NCBI GenBank assembly: GCA_020833205.1
Contig: JAJHQT010000033.1
Location: 1-8,963 of the forward strand
Source of the DNA: Pyrobaculum sp.
GTDB lineage: Archaea; Thermoproteota; Thermoprotei; Thermoproteales; Thermoproteaceae
Reading direction: 5' to 3'
DNA length: 8,963 nucleotides
Each line of letters opens with the position of its first letter. Within the stretch, counting starts at the first letter, position 1. Position numbers and translations under genes: made by a program. Shown one piece after another: positions 1 through 6,665 of this stretch. A model generated the notes under the pieces. That model was given only the letters and a program-made list of their open reading frames with translations. It was not told the DNA's origin and did no database searches.

Positions 1-554
1 TAGGCGGCTAACACCCTAGACCACTTAATCCGCAAAACCAGAAAAGTCGCCGCCAGGGTGACAACGGCGAGAATTAGGGAGGAGAGCCAAGCTTCCCCCA
101 CTACCTGGTCAAGTGCGGCGTATGCCACGTCTGCAAACACCACGAGGACTGTGGCGAGCACCAGCTTGCCGGCCAGCAGGGCCGCGAAGAACCGCCTTAT
201 GCTGTAGCCGGCGGCGCCGAGTGGGATGTACAACACGTCGTCTGCAAGCGGCGACATGGCAAATATAAATACGGCTACGTCGATTCCCCACTTGGAGATT
301 TTGTCGAAGAACTTCTTGGCGTAGGTCAGCTCCTCGCCCATTACCGCCCTTCCTATGCCGTAGCCGTAGAGAAACACGGCGAGCTTCCCCAGCGCCGCGC
401 CGAGCGCCGTCGCCAAAGCCGCCAAAGCCAAGCTAACTGGGTCGTTTCTAGAGGCGACGTAGCTTATTGTGGCCAGGTAGCCGGGGAGGGGGAGGAAGGG
501 TATTAGATGCGATATCAACACCGCTATGAAGACAAAAAGCGGGCCGAGGTCCAT
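1..554 (-). CDS. DedA/VTT-family membrane protein, 3' end beyond the window
   Basis: Translating the minus strand from the ATG at 554 gives 184 open codons and then two bases (TA) at the window edge, so the next codon could be a stop or a tyrosine. The protein is strongly hydrophobic with several membrane spans. It has the hallmarks of the DedA/VTT (SNARE-associated) family: an N-terminal re-entrant stretch around PFLPLPGYL, a glycine-rich segment GKLAVFLYGYGIGRAV, and a second half with SPLADDVLYIPLG followed by RRFFAALLAGK. Family members sit in the cytoplasmic membrane and are linked to lipid scrambling or transport of lipid carriers; this role is family knowledge, not read from the sequence. 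The ATG shares one base with the uppS stop codon (TGATG), so the two are very likely co-translated. Family length is about 200 residues, so nearly all of the protein is visible. Pairing with a polyprenyl-chain synthase fits a role with membrane lipids, but that is inference. Confidence 0.8.
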   Translation of the reverse strand, partial: MDLGPLFVFIAVLISHLIPFLPLPGYLATISYVASRNDPVSLALAALATALGAALGKLAVFLYGYGIGRAVMGEELTYAKKFFDKISKWGIDVAVFIFAMSPLADDVLYIPLGAAGYSIRRFFAALLAGKLVLATVLVVFADVAYAALDQVVGEAWLSSLILAVVTLAATFLVLRIKWSRVLAA

Positions 555-1276
555 CAACGGCCGAATCTGCGCTGGCGGCGAGAGTACTCCTCAACGACGT
601 ATGCCAGATCTTCCCTCTCTATCTCCGGCCAGAGCTTATCTAGAAAGATGAGCTCCGAGTAGGCAGATTGATAAAGCAAGAAGTTGCTGAGCCTCTTCTC
701 GCCGCCTGTTCTCAACACGACGTCTGGCTCCGGGTTGGGGAGGTCCCTTGTGTCTAGGCACTGGAAGAGGGACTCCTCAGTTATATCTGCTATCTTCACC
801 TCGCCCGTCAGTATTCGTTTTATGCACCGAACTATCTCTGCTCTTCCGCCGTAGCCAAGAGCAAAGGTGAGGTTGTAGCTAGAATAGTTGCGGGTCTGCC
901 CCTCAAGCTCTTCCATGTACTTCACGACTGTGTTGGGGAGGAGGCTCCTCTCGCCGATGAACCTTATCCTAACTTTGTTCTCGTGGATCAAGGGATCCTC
1001 CAGAGTTCGTCTAAACTCCTCCTCGAATATCTTGAAGAGAATTTCAAGCTCTAGTCTATTTCTCTGGAGATTCTCTGTAGAAAGGGCGAAGAAGGTGACG
1101 CTTCTTATCTCGCGGTACTCCAAAGCCCAGGTGAGAAAACTTCTCACCTTCTCCACGCCTTTTTTGTAGGCGCGGTAGAAGTCCAGGCCGGCCTTTTTTG
1201 CGTATCTCCTGTTGCCGTCAGGTATCACCGCTATGTGGCTGGGTATCTTAACAGACACGCTCGCCCACATGCTCAT
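554..1276 (-). CDS. uppS: Cis-prenyltransferase (undecaprenyl/polyprenyl diphosphate synthase)
   Basis: This enzyme condenses isopentenyl diphosphate onto an allylic diphosphate to build a cis-polyprenyl chain. In archaea the product is the precursor of the dolichyl-type lipid carrier for glycosylation. The 240 residues carry all the expected blocks: HIAVIPDGNRR at 14-24 with the catalytic Asp20, TFFALSTENL at 61-70, RIRFIGER at 103-110, NLTFALGYGGRAE at 135-147, and PDVVLRTGGEKRLSNFLLYQ at 184-203 followed by AYSELIF and LWPEI. Length is normal for the family. The IPDGNRR form, rather than the bacterial MDGNGRW, is typical of archaeal and eukaryotic members. The start is uncertain: ATG at 1276 overlaps the upstream gene by 29 bases, ATG at 1270 is possible, and GTG at 1258 would still leave the conserved core intact with an 11-base overlap. 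It is the middle gene of the operon. Product chain length cannot be read from sequence. Confidence 0.93.
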   Translation of the reverse strand: MSMWASVSVKIPSHIAVIPDGNRRYAKKAGLDFYRAYKKGVEKVRSFLTWALEYREIRSVTFFALSTENLQRNRLELEILFKIFEEEFRRTLEDPLIHENKVRIRFIGERSLLPNTVVKYMEELEGQTRNYSSYNLTFALGYGGRAEIVRCIKRILTGEVKIADITEESLFQCLDTRDLPNPEPDVVLRTGGEKRLSNFLLYQSAYSELIFLDKLWPEIEREDLAYVVEEYSRRQRRFGR

Positions 1277-1574
1277 CGCCGCCCTTTTCTATAGTCAATA
1301 GGACAGGCTTGTCGCAGGTGGCAAGCAACATGCCCTGGCTTTCAAGACCCATCATCTTCTTCGGCTGAAGGTTAGCCACGACGACCACGTACTTCCCCAC
1401 AAGCTCCTCCGGCTTGTAATACTCCGCGAGGCCAGCTAGTATCTGCCGCCTCTCCGCGCCTAGGTCCACCACTAGTTTAATCAACTTTTTGGACCCCTCC
1501 ACCCTCGTAGCCTCTAGCACCTTGCCAACCCGCAAATCCACACGCTTAAAGTCGTCGATGGAGATTAATGACAT
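1248..1574 (-). CDS. Stand-alone tRNA-binding OB-fold protein (MetRS beta subunit / Trbp111 type)
   Basis: The 108 residues form one EMAP-II/Trbp111-type tRNA-binding domain, homologous to the C-terminal domain of methionyl-tRNA synthetase. Visible family blocks are IDDFKRVDLRVGKVLEA near the N-terminus, KLIKLVVDLG, RRQILAGLAEYY, the GKYVVVVANLQPKKMMGLESQGM stretch in two overlapping parts, and LLAT. In archaea this domain is often a separate gene that assists the catalytic MetRS subunit or binds tRNA as a dimer; no catalytic domain is present here. I chose the ATG at 1574 over an in-frame GTG one codon earlier because a TATA box is centred about 24 bases upstream, which places transcription start at the ATG (leaderless). 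It leads the operon with uppS and the DedA-like gene, and its last 29 bases overlap the annotated uppS start. Such annotations usually use a metG-derived symbol. Confidence 0.9.
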   Translation of the reverse strand: MSLISIDDFKRVDLRVGKVLEATRVEGSKKLIKLVVDLGAERRQILAGLAEYYKPEELVGKYVVVVANLQPKKMMGLESQGMLLATCDKPVLLTIEKGGDEHVGERVC

Positions 1575-1594
1575 CACGGCGCCGTGTGCACATC

Positions 1595-1602
1595 TATTTA
1601 AA
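1595..1602 (-). promoter_or_regulatory. TATA box for the tRNA-binding protein / uppS / DedA operon
   Basis: On the minus strand the sequence reads TTTAAATA, preceded by GTAACC as a possible BRE. Its centre is about 24 bases before the ATG at 1574, the spacing expected for leaderless archaeal transcription. It begins only three bases after the stop codon of the upstream gene (stop at 1605-1607), so its BRE overlaps coding sequence. Confidence 0.75.
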
Positions 1603-1604
1603 GG

Positions 1605-1997
1605 TTACAGCCGGAAATCTCTGTAGACCCCGCCTACTGTATATATGACCACCTCCACCAGTTTAGGTCCGCCTTCCAAGTTGTATCTGTAAACTACGGC
1701 AACGCCTTGTGCTATGTGCACCACCGCCGACTTCTCTATAAAGCCCTCCCTAATCTCTTCCCTCGGCGGCAACACGTTTGCAAAGTCGCCTGTGGAGGTG
1801 GCTAAATATACGTCGACGCGCTCCACCGAGCCGTCCCTCCCCACCCGGCTCTCCACGTAGAGAGGGGCGTCTGAGTGGATATGTCTAAGAGGCGCATTTA
1901 TTTGTCTAAGCCTACTCACGACGTAGTTAACTGTTTGGTAGACTTGTTCTTTTGAAGCTAGAGGCACCACGACCACCGCCGGAGGGACGGCGAGCAT
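1605..1997 (-). CDS. Hypothetical protein, 130 residues
   Basis: I do not recognise this family. The protein is 130 residues and looks like a soluble alpha/beta protein: a hydrophobic strand near the N-terminus (PPAVVVVPLA), a helix (KEQVYQTVNYVVSRLRQI), then alternating charged and beta-branched stretches. The N-terminal hydrophobic run contains two prolines and is too short for a convincing membrane segment. There are no cysteines and no obvious catalytic or metal-binding motif. The ATG at 1997 is supported by an AT-rich TATA-like box centred about 25 bases upstream, suggesting a leaderless transcript separate from the surface-protein gene, whose stop is 98 bases upstream. Steady codon pattern, promoter and tight fit between neighbours support a real gene. 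Function is unknown. Confidence 0.7.
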   Translation of the reverse strand: MLAVPPAVVVVPLASKEQVYQTVNYVVSRLRQINAPLRHIHSDAPLYVESRVGRDGSVERVDVYLATSTGDFANVLPPREEIREGFIEKSAVVHIAQGVAVVYRYNLEGGPKLVEVVIYTVGGVYRDFRL

Positions 1998-2018
1998 GAA
2001 ATCTAGAGATGTCTCTAA

Positions 2019-2026
2019 TATTTATT
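2019..2026 (-). promoter_or_regulatory. TATA box for the 130-residue hypothetical gene
   Basis: Minus-strand sequence AATAAATA inside the longer AT run AAAATAAATATT (about 2017-2028). Its centre lies about 25 bases before the ATG at 1997, consistent with leaderless transcription. It is in the 98-base gap downstream of the surface-protein gene; the rest of that gap shows no convincing terminator. Confidence 0.65.
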
Positions 2027-2095
2027 TTATCGAAAATCACGCTGTTACGCCAATGACGTAAATCACTAAATCGCCGAGTGGTCCGACGTCCTTGG

Positions 2096-4555
2096 CTAGA
2101 GCCTTTTCCTGAATATACGTCTAAAGACGTAGGCCGCCGCAAACCCAAGCGTCATTGGTACTAGGTAGACGGCAAGGAGGAAGGTGGGGACGCCGAAGTA
2201 GCTACTTTCCACTGTGACCGTCACTACGTTTGACCTGTTAGAGAGGAGGAAGTCGTTGCCGAGGAACTTGACGTAGATTTCGTACACGCCTGTGTCGCTA
2301 AACACAAGCGTTGTCTTAGTTGTCTTGTTCAGGACGAGCCGCTGTATCTCTGTTTTGTTAAATGTCTTGTTGATTTTATACACTACCGCCTCTCCCTCCT
2401 CTCTCCCCACGGGGCTTTTCAAAGTAACTACAAGAGGAAGCCCCCCGTCTATGAGGGCAACTCTTCTGCTTGCAGATATGGAGACAGCGACTGGGTTTTT
2501 TACTGCGGCGTAGTTCTGCGAGGCGCCGCAGGGGTAGTAGCTGTCGTCGCCGGGGAAAAATACCGTGACGTTGTAGATGCCCGTCTTGTTGAACGTGATT
2601 ATAAAGCCTGCGCGGGTGCCGTTGACGAAGACCTGTACGGGTAATGTGGAAAGCGGTCGAACCTCGTACCTCCTGAGCACGTAGACTGTGTCGTTGGGCT
2701 CAACGTCTCCCCTCAACGTGAAGCGTACGACGCATCGCGCCCTGTCGACGTATATGTATGTTATGTTATCGGTGCTGGCGTAGTTTGGGTCTAGGCTTTC
2801 GAAGCGGGCTACCACTTGGAAGACTCCTCCGCGGGGCGGCGACCACCAGCCGTTGTAGACTGAGGAATTTCCGGCGTAGACAACTGTGCCGTTGATAATT
2901 ATGTAAAGTCTGCCGGGGACTCCTCTTGGCTCCTGTGCGACTTTTATGGGGAGTAGCTCGCCGTATACTCCTCTAGTCGGCACGTCTAGTATAAGTTTCA
3001 CAAAGGCGCTACTGACAAAAACGTTGAAGACCGTCTTGGCGCCGAGTATATTCTGAGTCTCGACTATGGAGACGGTCCCAAGGTAGGTGCCTGCGGACAA
3101 GTCTCTTGTTTTTAATATACCTACTCCGTTTATTATCGGCAACGTGTAGTTGAAAACGCGGGACCTGCCTGTAAGCTCCACAACTGCGGTGGCGTTTATA
3201 GGCCTGCCGTAGAGAGTGACGTAAATCGGCACCACGAGCTCCTCGCCGTAGGTTATGGAGAACGTCTTGTTGACTCTTATGTCCGGCACCGACGGCGTCA
3301 CGTAGATCACTGTAGACGCCTTTGCGGGAAGGAAGTTTCGGCTTGCCGGCGTAAACACCACTGTCAAGTTGTGAGAACCCGCGCCTATTTTTAACGTATC
3401 GAGAAGAGGCGCAGCTGGTCTACCATCTAGGTATATCACTATTCTTCCCTGAGGCTCTGTTAGAGAAGATGCAGATGCGGAGAGCGACAAAACTTTGCCG
3501 TACTCCACTATGTATGGGTTTGAGAAAGTGCCGTTGATCTTCACGTCGAGCCGAACCGGCGCAGGCAACACGCGGAAGACGCTGACGCTGGTTACAGAGG
3601 TCACGTTTCTATCCCCCAAAACACTCGCCGTGATCTGGTATGTCCCCACGTCGAGCATAGGAAAGACCAGTGCGGAGGGAGCCCTCACCACCGCGGGGTA
3701 CGTCTGGTTTACAGATATCTGCACAGTTGCGCGGTACTCCCGCCGCCCCACAAACACCCTCACGGTGGCGTTTATCCCCTCGCCGTAGATGTACTCGGCC
3801 TTGTGGAGCACCACAAGCGTGGGCGTTGCCCGCGCCACATAGATGGGATAAACCTGCACGACGCCGCTCATGTAGAGACGCAGAGTGTAGTTACCGGCGC
3901 CTAAGCCCCAGGTGTCGACCTCAACAATGCCGTCTTTAACCGGCAGAGGCAGAGGACCTAAAGTGACAACGGCGTTCTTGGGAGGAGGGATGAGACGTAT
4001 CTGCATAATTTCCCCATATACGTTGTTAGAGACTGTGACGTTTGGAACCACCACGATCCGTTTCTTATCGTAGAAAACGCCGGTGCTCGCCGTTATCTGA
4101 TAGATGCCGGAGTACTGCGGAATGTACGAGACGCGGGGGCCGCCGACCTTAGTGCCATTGACGTAAAGATAGACGTCTCTACACGTCTCTGTTGTGTTTA
4201 GAATCTTCGTAGTGGCGTTGACTTCAATTCTAGAGGTCATGTTGGATACTGTTATTTCAATTCTGCATATAGGGAGTATCTGAAGTCTGTAGGTCTTTCC
4301 GTCGACGGTGAGCGTAACAGTGCCGTTTTGTCTTAGAGGCTTTAGGCCGAGGTAAATAACGCCGCTCTGGGTGATGTTGAAGTCGACCACGGCGCCTTCC
4401 ACCCCCTGGACCTTTTCCGCGTCTTTTATCGTGAGGTTTGTGTAGGTGTAGGCGTTGACGTATCTGGGCTCCACGGAGACGGCGTCGATGTTTTTATAGG
4501 CGAAGATTATCAATGTCGTGAGTAGCAGGATGATCACTGTGGACGTCTGGGGCAC
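2096..4555 (-). CDS. Large surface protein with tandem Ig-like repeats and C-terminal membrane anchor
   Basis: The 819-residue protein starts with a hydrophobic export segment (about residues 7-20, VIILLLTTLIIFAY) and ends with a membrane helix (about 788-810) followed by the basic tail FRRIFRKRL. It should therefore be anchored in the membrane with its bulk outside. The body is a chain of about eight beta-rich modules of 75-95 residues resembling bacterial Ig-like (Big_3) domains. Several open with a YG motif (near 180, 257, 352, 436, 531), and many close with a G-x-Y/F strand such as GTYQITAS, GIYNVTVFFPGDDSYYP or GVYEIYVKFLGNDF. I count about 28 N-x-S/T sequons spread evenly along it. Four cysteines (97, 124, 608, 676) could form two disulfides. 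The GTG at 4555 is chosen because a TATA box is centred 25 bases upstream; GTG at 4537 is an alternative with a weaker box. Likely roles are cell-surface structure or adhesion, as part of or attached to the S-layer; the exact role is unknown. Confidence 0.82.
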   Translation of the reverse strand: MPQTSTVIILLLTTLIIFAYKNIDAVSVEPRYVNAYTYTNLTIKDAEKVQGVEGAVVDFNITQSGVIYLGLKPLRQNGTVTLTVDGKTYRLQILPICRIEITVSNMTSRIEVNATTKILNTTETCRDVYLYVNGTKVGGPRVSYIPQYSGIYQITASTGVFYDKKRIVVVPNVTVSNNVYGEIMQIRLIPPPKNAVVTLGPLPLPVKDGIVEVDTWGLGAGNYTLRLYMSGVVQVYPIYVARATPTLVVLHKAEYIYGEGINATVRVFVGRREYRATVQISVNQTYPAVVRAPSALVFPMLDVGTYQITASVLGDRNVTSVTSVSVFRVLPAPVRLDVKINGTFSNPYIVEYGKVLSLSASASSLTEPQGRIVIYLDGRPAAPLLDTLKIGAGSHNLTVVFTPASRNFLPAKASTVIYVTPSVPDIRVNKTFSITYGEELVVPIYVTLYGRPINATAVVELTGRSRVFNYTLPIINGVGILKTRDLSAGTYLGTVSIVETQNILGAKTVFNVFVSSAFVKLILDVPTRGVYGELLPIKVAQEPRGVPGRLYIIINGTVVYAGNSSVYNGWWSPPRGGVFQVVARFESLDPNYASTDNITYIYVDRARCVVRFTLRGDVEPNDTVYVLRRYEVRPLSTLPVQVFVNGTRAGFIITFNKTGIYNVTVFFPGDDSYYPCGASQNYAAVKNPVAVSISASRRVALIDGGLPLVVTLKSPVGREEGEAVVYKINKTFNKTEIQRLVLNKTTKTTLVFSDTGVYEIYVKFLGNDFLLSNRSNVVTVTVESSYFGVPTFLLAVYLVPMTLGFAAAYVFRRIFRKRL
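4490..4499 (+). promoter_or_regulatory. TATA box for the HAD hydrolase gene, inside the surface-protein coding region
   Basis: The plus-strand run GTTTTTATAG lies 22-25 bases before the GTG at 4518. It falls within the N-terminal coding part of the oppositely oriented surface-protein gene (its Tyr20-Lys21 region), so the same bases encode protein on one strand and probably promote transcription on the other. Confidence 0.55.
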
Positions 4556-5279
4556 GCTTATACCTATCGAACCAGCTATAAAAGCTGTTGTCGACGTGAT
4601 TCACAGAGGGCTTGGCGGCAAGGTGCCTCACCAGACTGTTCAAGCCCTTGTCAATGAAGAGCGGCGTAAGATGAAGCTGGCGCGTAGGGAGAAGCACGAA
4701 GTGGTTCCCCCCATATACACGTTGCTTGACATGTATAAACAGCTACGCGATAGGGGAGTCAACGTGTTTTTCGACGTGTACCAAGTGCAAGACGCCATAG
4801 ACGACGCCGTCTCCCGCTTAGAGGTGGCGCCCTACGAAGACGCCATAGAGGCCGTAAAACAGGCAAAGGCAGAGGGCTACAGAATCGGCATAATCTCCAA
4901 CGTCTTGTTCTGGCGTTCCCGCGCCACTAGGAGGCTCCTAGAGAACTTAGGTATTTCGCAACTAGTAGGTCTGCAGCTTTATGCAGACGACATAGGCTTC
5001 GTGAAGCCGTCAGTCCAGGTATTCGAAGCGGCTAAGATGCTTCTATTAGGAGACGCAGTGCCAGACGTATATCTCCACGTGGGGGATGACTTCTACGAGG
5101 ATTTCCTCGGCGCGTTGATGGCGGGCTACGGCGCCGTGCTGGTGGACCGAACAGGCCGCTACTCGAAAAGAGAAGTGACGGAATCTGTGCCTTGTAGAGC
5201 ATACGTGGTAAGGAGCCTTAAGGCGTTGTCATTAGTGCTTCATGAAGCGGAGCGTTGCGCCGCCGCTACCCAAGCGTAG
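4518..5279 (+). CDS. HAD-superfamily hydrolase
   Basis: This is a HAD-fold phosphatase or related hydrolase of 253 residues (249 if started at the ATG at 4530). Numbering from that ATG, motif I is VDVWGTL with nucleophile Asp5, motif II is the serine in GIISN (Ser123), motif III is the lysine in GFVKPS (Lys159), and motif IV is HVGDDFYEDF (Asp186, Asp187, Asp191). An insert of about 100 residues between motifs I and II is the helical cap. The second acidic residue of the usual DxD in motif I is tryptophan, as is common in haloacid-dehalogenase-like members (D-x-Y/W-G-T). The GTG at 4518 is preferred because a TATA run lies 22-25 bases upstream; the ATG at 4530 starts directly at the first core strand and is the main alternative. 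The gene overlaps the surface-protein gene head to head by 38 bases and the ParA-like gene tail to tail by 14. The substrate is not predictable. Confidence 0.87.
   Translation: MSSRMITVDVWGTLIPIEPAIKAVVDVIHRGLGGKVPHQTVQALVNEERRKMKLARREKHEVVPPIYTLLDMYKQLRDRGVNVFFDVYQVQDAIDDAVSRLEVAPYEDAIEAVKQAKAEGYRIGIISNVLFWRSRATRRLLENLGISQLVGLQLYADDIGFVKPSVQVFEAAKMLLLGDAVPDVYLHVGDDFYEDFLGALMAGYGAVLVDRTGRYSKREVTESVPCRAYVVRSLKALSLVLHEAERCAAATQA
4577..4583 (-). promoter_or_regulatory. TATA box for the surface-protein gene, inside the HAD coding region
   Basis: On the minus strand CTTTTATAG (core TTTTATA) is centred 25 bases before the GTG at 4555. It lies inside the plus-strand HAD gene. A second, weaker TATA-like run (GGTATAAG near 4561) would match the alternative GTG at 4537. 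Confidence 0.6.
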
Positions 5280-6030
5280 TGGAGAGGTAGCGGACGTACT
5301 CCACAATTGCCTTAACCCCAGGCGACTCTCCCGGCTTCAGTTTTAGTACCTCTATTTCTAGTGCTTGCCGCACCGCCTGTAGAAGTTTGTCGAAGGGTAT
5401 TACGTGGGGTCGTTCGCCAAGCGTCTTCTCCACCACGAGCTCCCAAGGCATGCCGTGGACCACACTCATAGAGTACTCAGGTATGTACATGTTTAACACC
5501 GGCTTGAGCCTCTTGCCGCCTACTATCTCCACATAGGTCTTTGTGGTTTCGAGAGAAGAGACGTCTGGAGTCACCACAGGCACCACGTAGTCCACAAGCC
5601 CCGCGAGGGGGCTACCCGCCGAGAGGGGAGGCGCGTCGAAAAAGAGCACCCTTGGCTTGAGGCGGGACTCCACCGTCTGTATCACATATTCCAGATGCCG
5701 CCTCGTCAGCGGGACGTCTTGCGCCATGTACGTGAAGACTAGTTGGAAGGCGCCTCTTTCGGTGTTCCACCTCCTGATGTAGAAAGTTCTTAGGGGGTCT
5801 GCAACTCTCCCAGCCGCGTAGTCTGAGATAGAGGGTCTACCCCACGCCGCGAGGGGGTCTCCGAGGAGTATTAAGGCCGCGGTTCCAATGTTCGGCGTGA
5901 GGTCTATAAAAGCCGCGGGGTAGTGAGCCGCGTCTCTCCATAGATACGCCAGCAACACTGCGGAGTTTAAGGCTAGAGTGGTCTTTCCAGTGCCTCCCTT
6001 GGTCCCCGAGAGGAAAAGCACCTTCTTCAT
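5266..6030 (-). CDS. ParA/MinD-family P-loop ATPase with atypical DxD motif
   Basis: The 254-residue protein opens with the deviant Walker A motif of the ParA/MinD group, SGTKGGTGKTT (residues 8-18), including the signature lysine Lys11. The switch I region reads FIDLTPNIGTAAL (41-53): the first Asp (Asp43) is present, but the second acidic residue that activates water in MinD and Soj is Thr45. The Walker B-like strand is VLFFDAPP. A later segment (VVPVVTPDVSSLETTK) matches the strand and switch II helix region of the family. Members bind ATP, dimerise and position cargo on DNA or membrane. Nothing here suggests a plasmid: no ParB gene or centromere-like repeats are visible. The start ATG overlaps the stop of the upstream membrane-protein gene by four bases (ATGA), so the two are likely made together. 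Its 3' end overlaps the HAD gene by 14 bases. Cargo is unknown. Confidence 0.88.
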   Translation of the reverse strand: MKKVLFLSGTKGGTGKTTLALNSAVLLAYLWRDAAHYPAAFIDLTPNIGTAALILLGDPLAAWGRPSISDYAAGRVADPLRTFYIRRWNTERGAFQLVFTYMAQDVPLTRRHLEYVIQTVESRLKPRVLFFDAPPLSAGSPLAGLVDYVVPVVTPDVSSLETTKTYVEIVGGKRLKPVLNMYIPEYSMSVVHGMPWELVVEKTLGERPHVIPFDKLLQAVRQALEIEVLKLKPGESPGVKAIVEYVRYLSTTLG

Positions 6031-6248
6031 ATCTCAGGCGCCGAAATTGGCCTCTTTTTGATCTCCTCGGGAGTGAGCTCCCGCCTCGGCTCAACTCGCT
6101 TTTCTTCTTTCTTTTCTCTTCTTTCTCGTCTCCCGAAGAAGAGAAGTGCCAAGCTGATTAGGTAGGTAGGCGTGGCTATCAGCATTTGACCTAGCATACA
6201 TAAAACAAAGGCGGCGACGTTTAGCAAAACCCCCACGACGAACCACAC
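6027..6248 (-). CDS. Small two-helix membrane protein co-transcribed with the ParA-like ATPase
   Basis: A 73-residue protein with two predicted membrane helices (about residues 2-22 and 26-39, joined by a short GQMLIATPT-type turn) and a highly charged C-terminal tail (40-73) rich in Arg, Lys and Glu. By the positive-inside tendency the tail, and probably the N-terminus, face the cytoplasm. I do not recognise the family. The start is the GTG at 6248, supported by a TATA-like box centred about 24-25 bases upstream; no ATG gives a longer frame. The stop overlaps the ATG of the ATPase gene by four bases. The arrangement suggests a membrane receptor or anchor for the ATPase, with the charged tail as the contact surface; this is inference from gene order only. 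Confidence 0.75.
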   Translation of the reverse strand: MWFVVGVLLNVAAFVLCMLGQMLIATPTYLISLALLFFGRRERREKKEEKRVEPRRELTPEEIKKRPISAPEI

Positions 6249-6268
6249 GCAGATTTCCCCATGCTATA

Positions 6269-6276
6269 TTATTTAT
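6269..6276 (-). promoter_or_regulatory. TATA box for the membrane-protein / ParA-like pair
   Basis: Minus-strand ATAAATAA, within the longer AT run GATAAATAATATAGC (6263-6277), is centred about 24-25 bases before the GTG at 6248. The 56-base gap (6249-6304) that holds it has no other recognisable element. Confidence 0.6.
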
Positions 6277-6304
6277 CTGTTTCAGCCACAATAAAGTTCG
6301 AGAC

Positions 6305-6619
6305 CTACTTCACTACTTTTGTGTAGTTGAACAACGCGCTTTCGATAATATCGCAAAGCCCCTCTACGTCGCCGGCCTGCGCCTTCATCCACAGCGGCGT
6401 GTCTCTCCGCAGGATGTACTTCTTGCCTATCTTCTCTAAGTAGCCAGCGGCGAGCAGAGCCTCAGCCATGTTGGCTACTTTAAACACCACCGATCGGCTT
6501 GGCCTTATCTTCGTCTCGGCCCACCGCGCCACGTCGCCGACTACGAAGCTGACTACGTTGCCGCGTGCGCCTGCCACTATCTCCACGAGATACCTCGCCA
6601 GTATTTCGCACATCTTCAC
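6305..6619 (-). CDS. Small hypothetical protein with winged-helix-like region
   Basis: A 104-residue protein whose middle resembles a winged helix: a helix GDVARWAE, a second helix SRSVVFKVANMAEALLAAG, then GYLEKIGKKYILRR as a possible two-strand wing. The likeness is by eye and I do not assign a family. A DNA-binding regulator is possible but unproven. The reading frame stays open upstream to 6700, but that extension runs antisense into the divergent gene and through the shared promoter. The GTG at 6619 sits about 24-25 bases after the centre of the palindromic TATA box and is the best start; the ATG at 6613, two codons in, is the alternative. It has no close downstream partner: the membrane-protein/ParA pair begins after a 56-base gap with its own promoter. 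Confidence 0.7.
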   Translation of the reverse strand: MKMCEILARYLVEIVAGARGNVVSFVVGDVARWAETKIRPSRSVVFKVANMAEALLAAGYLEKIGKKYILRRDTPLWMKAQAGDVEGLCDIIESALFNYTKVVK

Positions 6620-6637
6620 AAGAATAAACCGCGTATC

Positions 6638-6649
6638 GTATATATATAC
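6638..6649. promoter_or_regulatory. Palindromic, apparently bidirectional TATA box
   Basis: The 12-base perfect palindrome GTATATATATAC is centred at 6643.5. It lies about 22-23 bases before the ATG at 6666 on the plus strand and about 24-25 bases before the GTG at 6619 on the minus strand. A single TBP site could therefore serve two divergent leaderless genes. No second TATA-like run is seen between the two starts. Confidence 0.65.
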
Positions 6650-6665
6650 ATTCCACCGCCTACTT

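Noticed and set aside
2041..2065. Weak inverted repeat TTACG...CGTAA as a terminator of the surface-protein gene
   Set aside because: The stem is only five base pairs with no T-rich tract, and archaeal termination does not depend on such hairpins.
3495..3939. Open frames on the plus strand opposite the surface-protein gene
   Set aside because: They lack promoters and protein-like composition, and are explained by the antisense of a well-supported coding sequence.
4563..4576. tRNA T-loop-like GGTTCGAT on the minus strand, and GTTCGAG at 6296-6302
   Set aside because: No flanking stems, anticodon arm or acceptor stem could be built around either.
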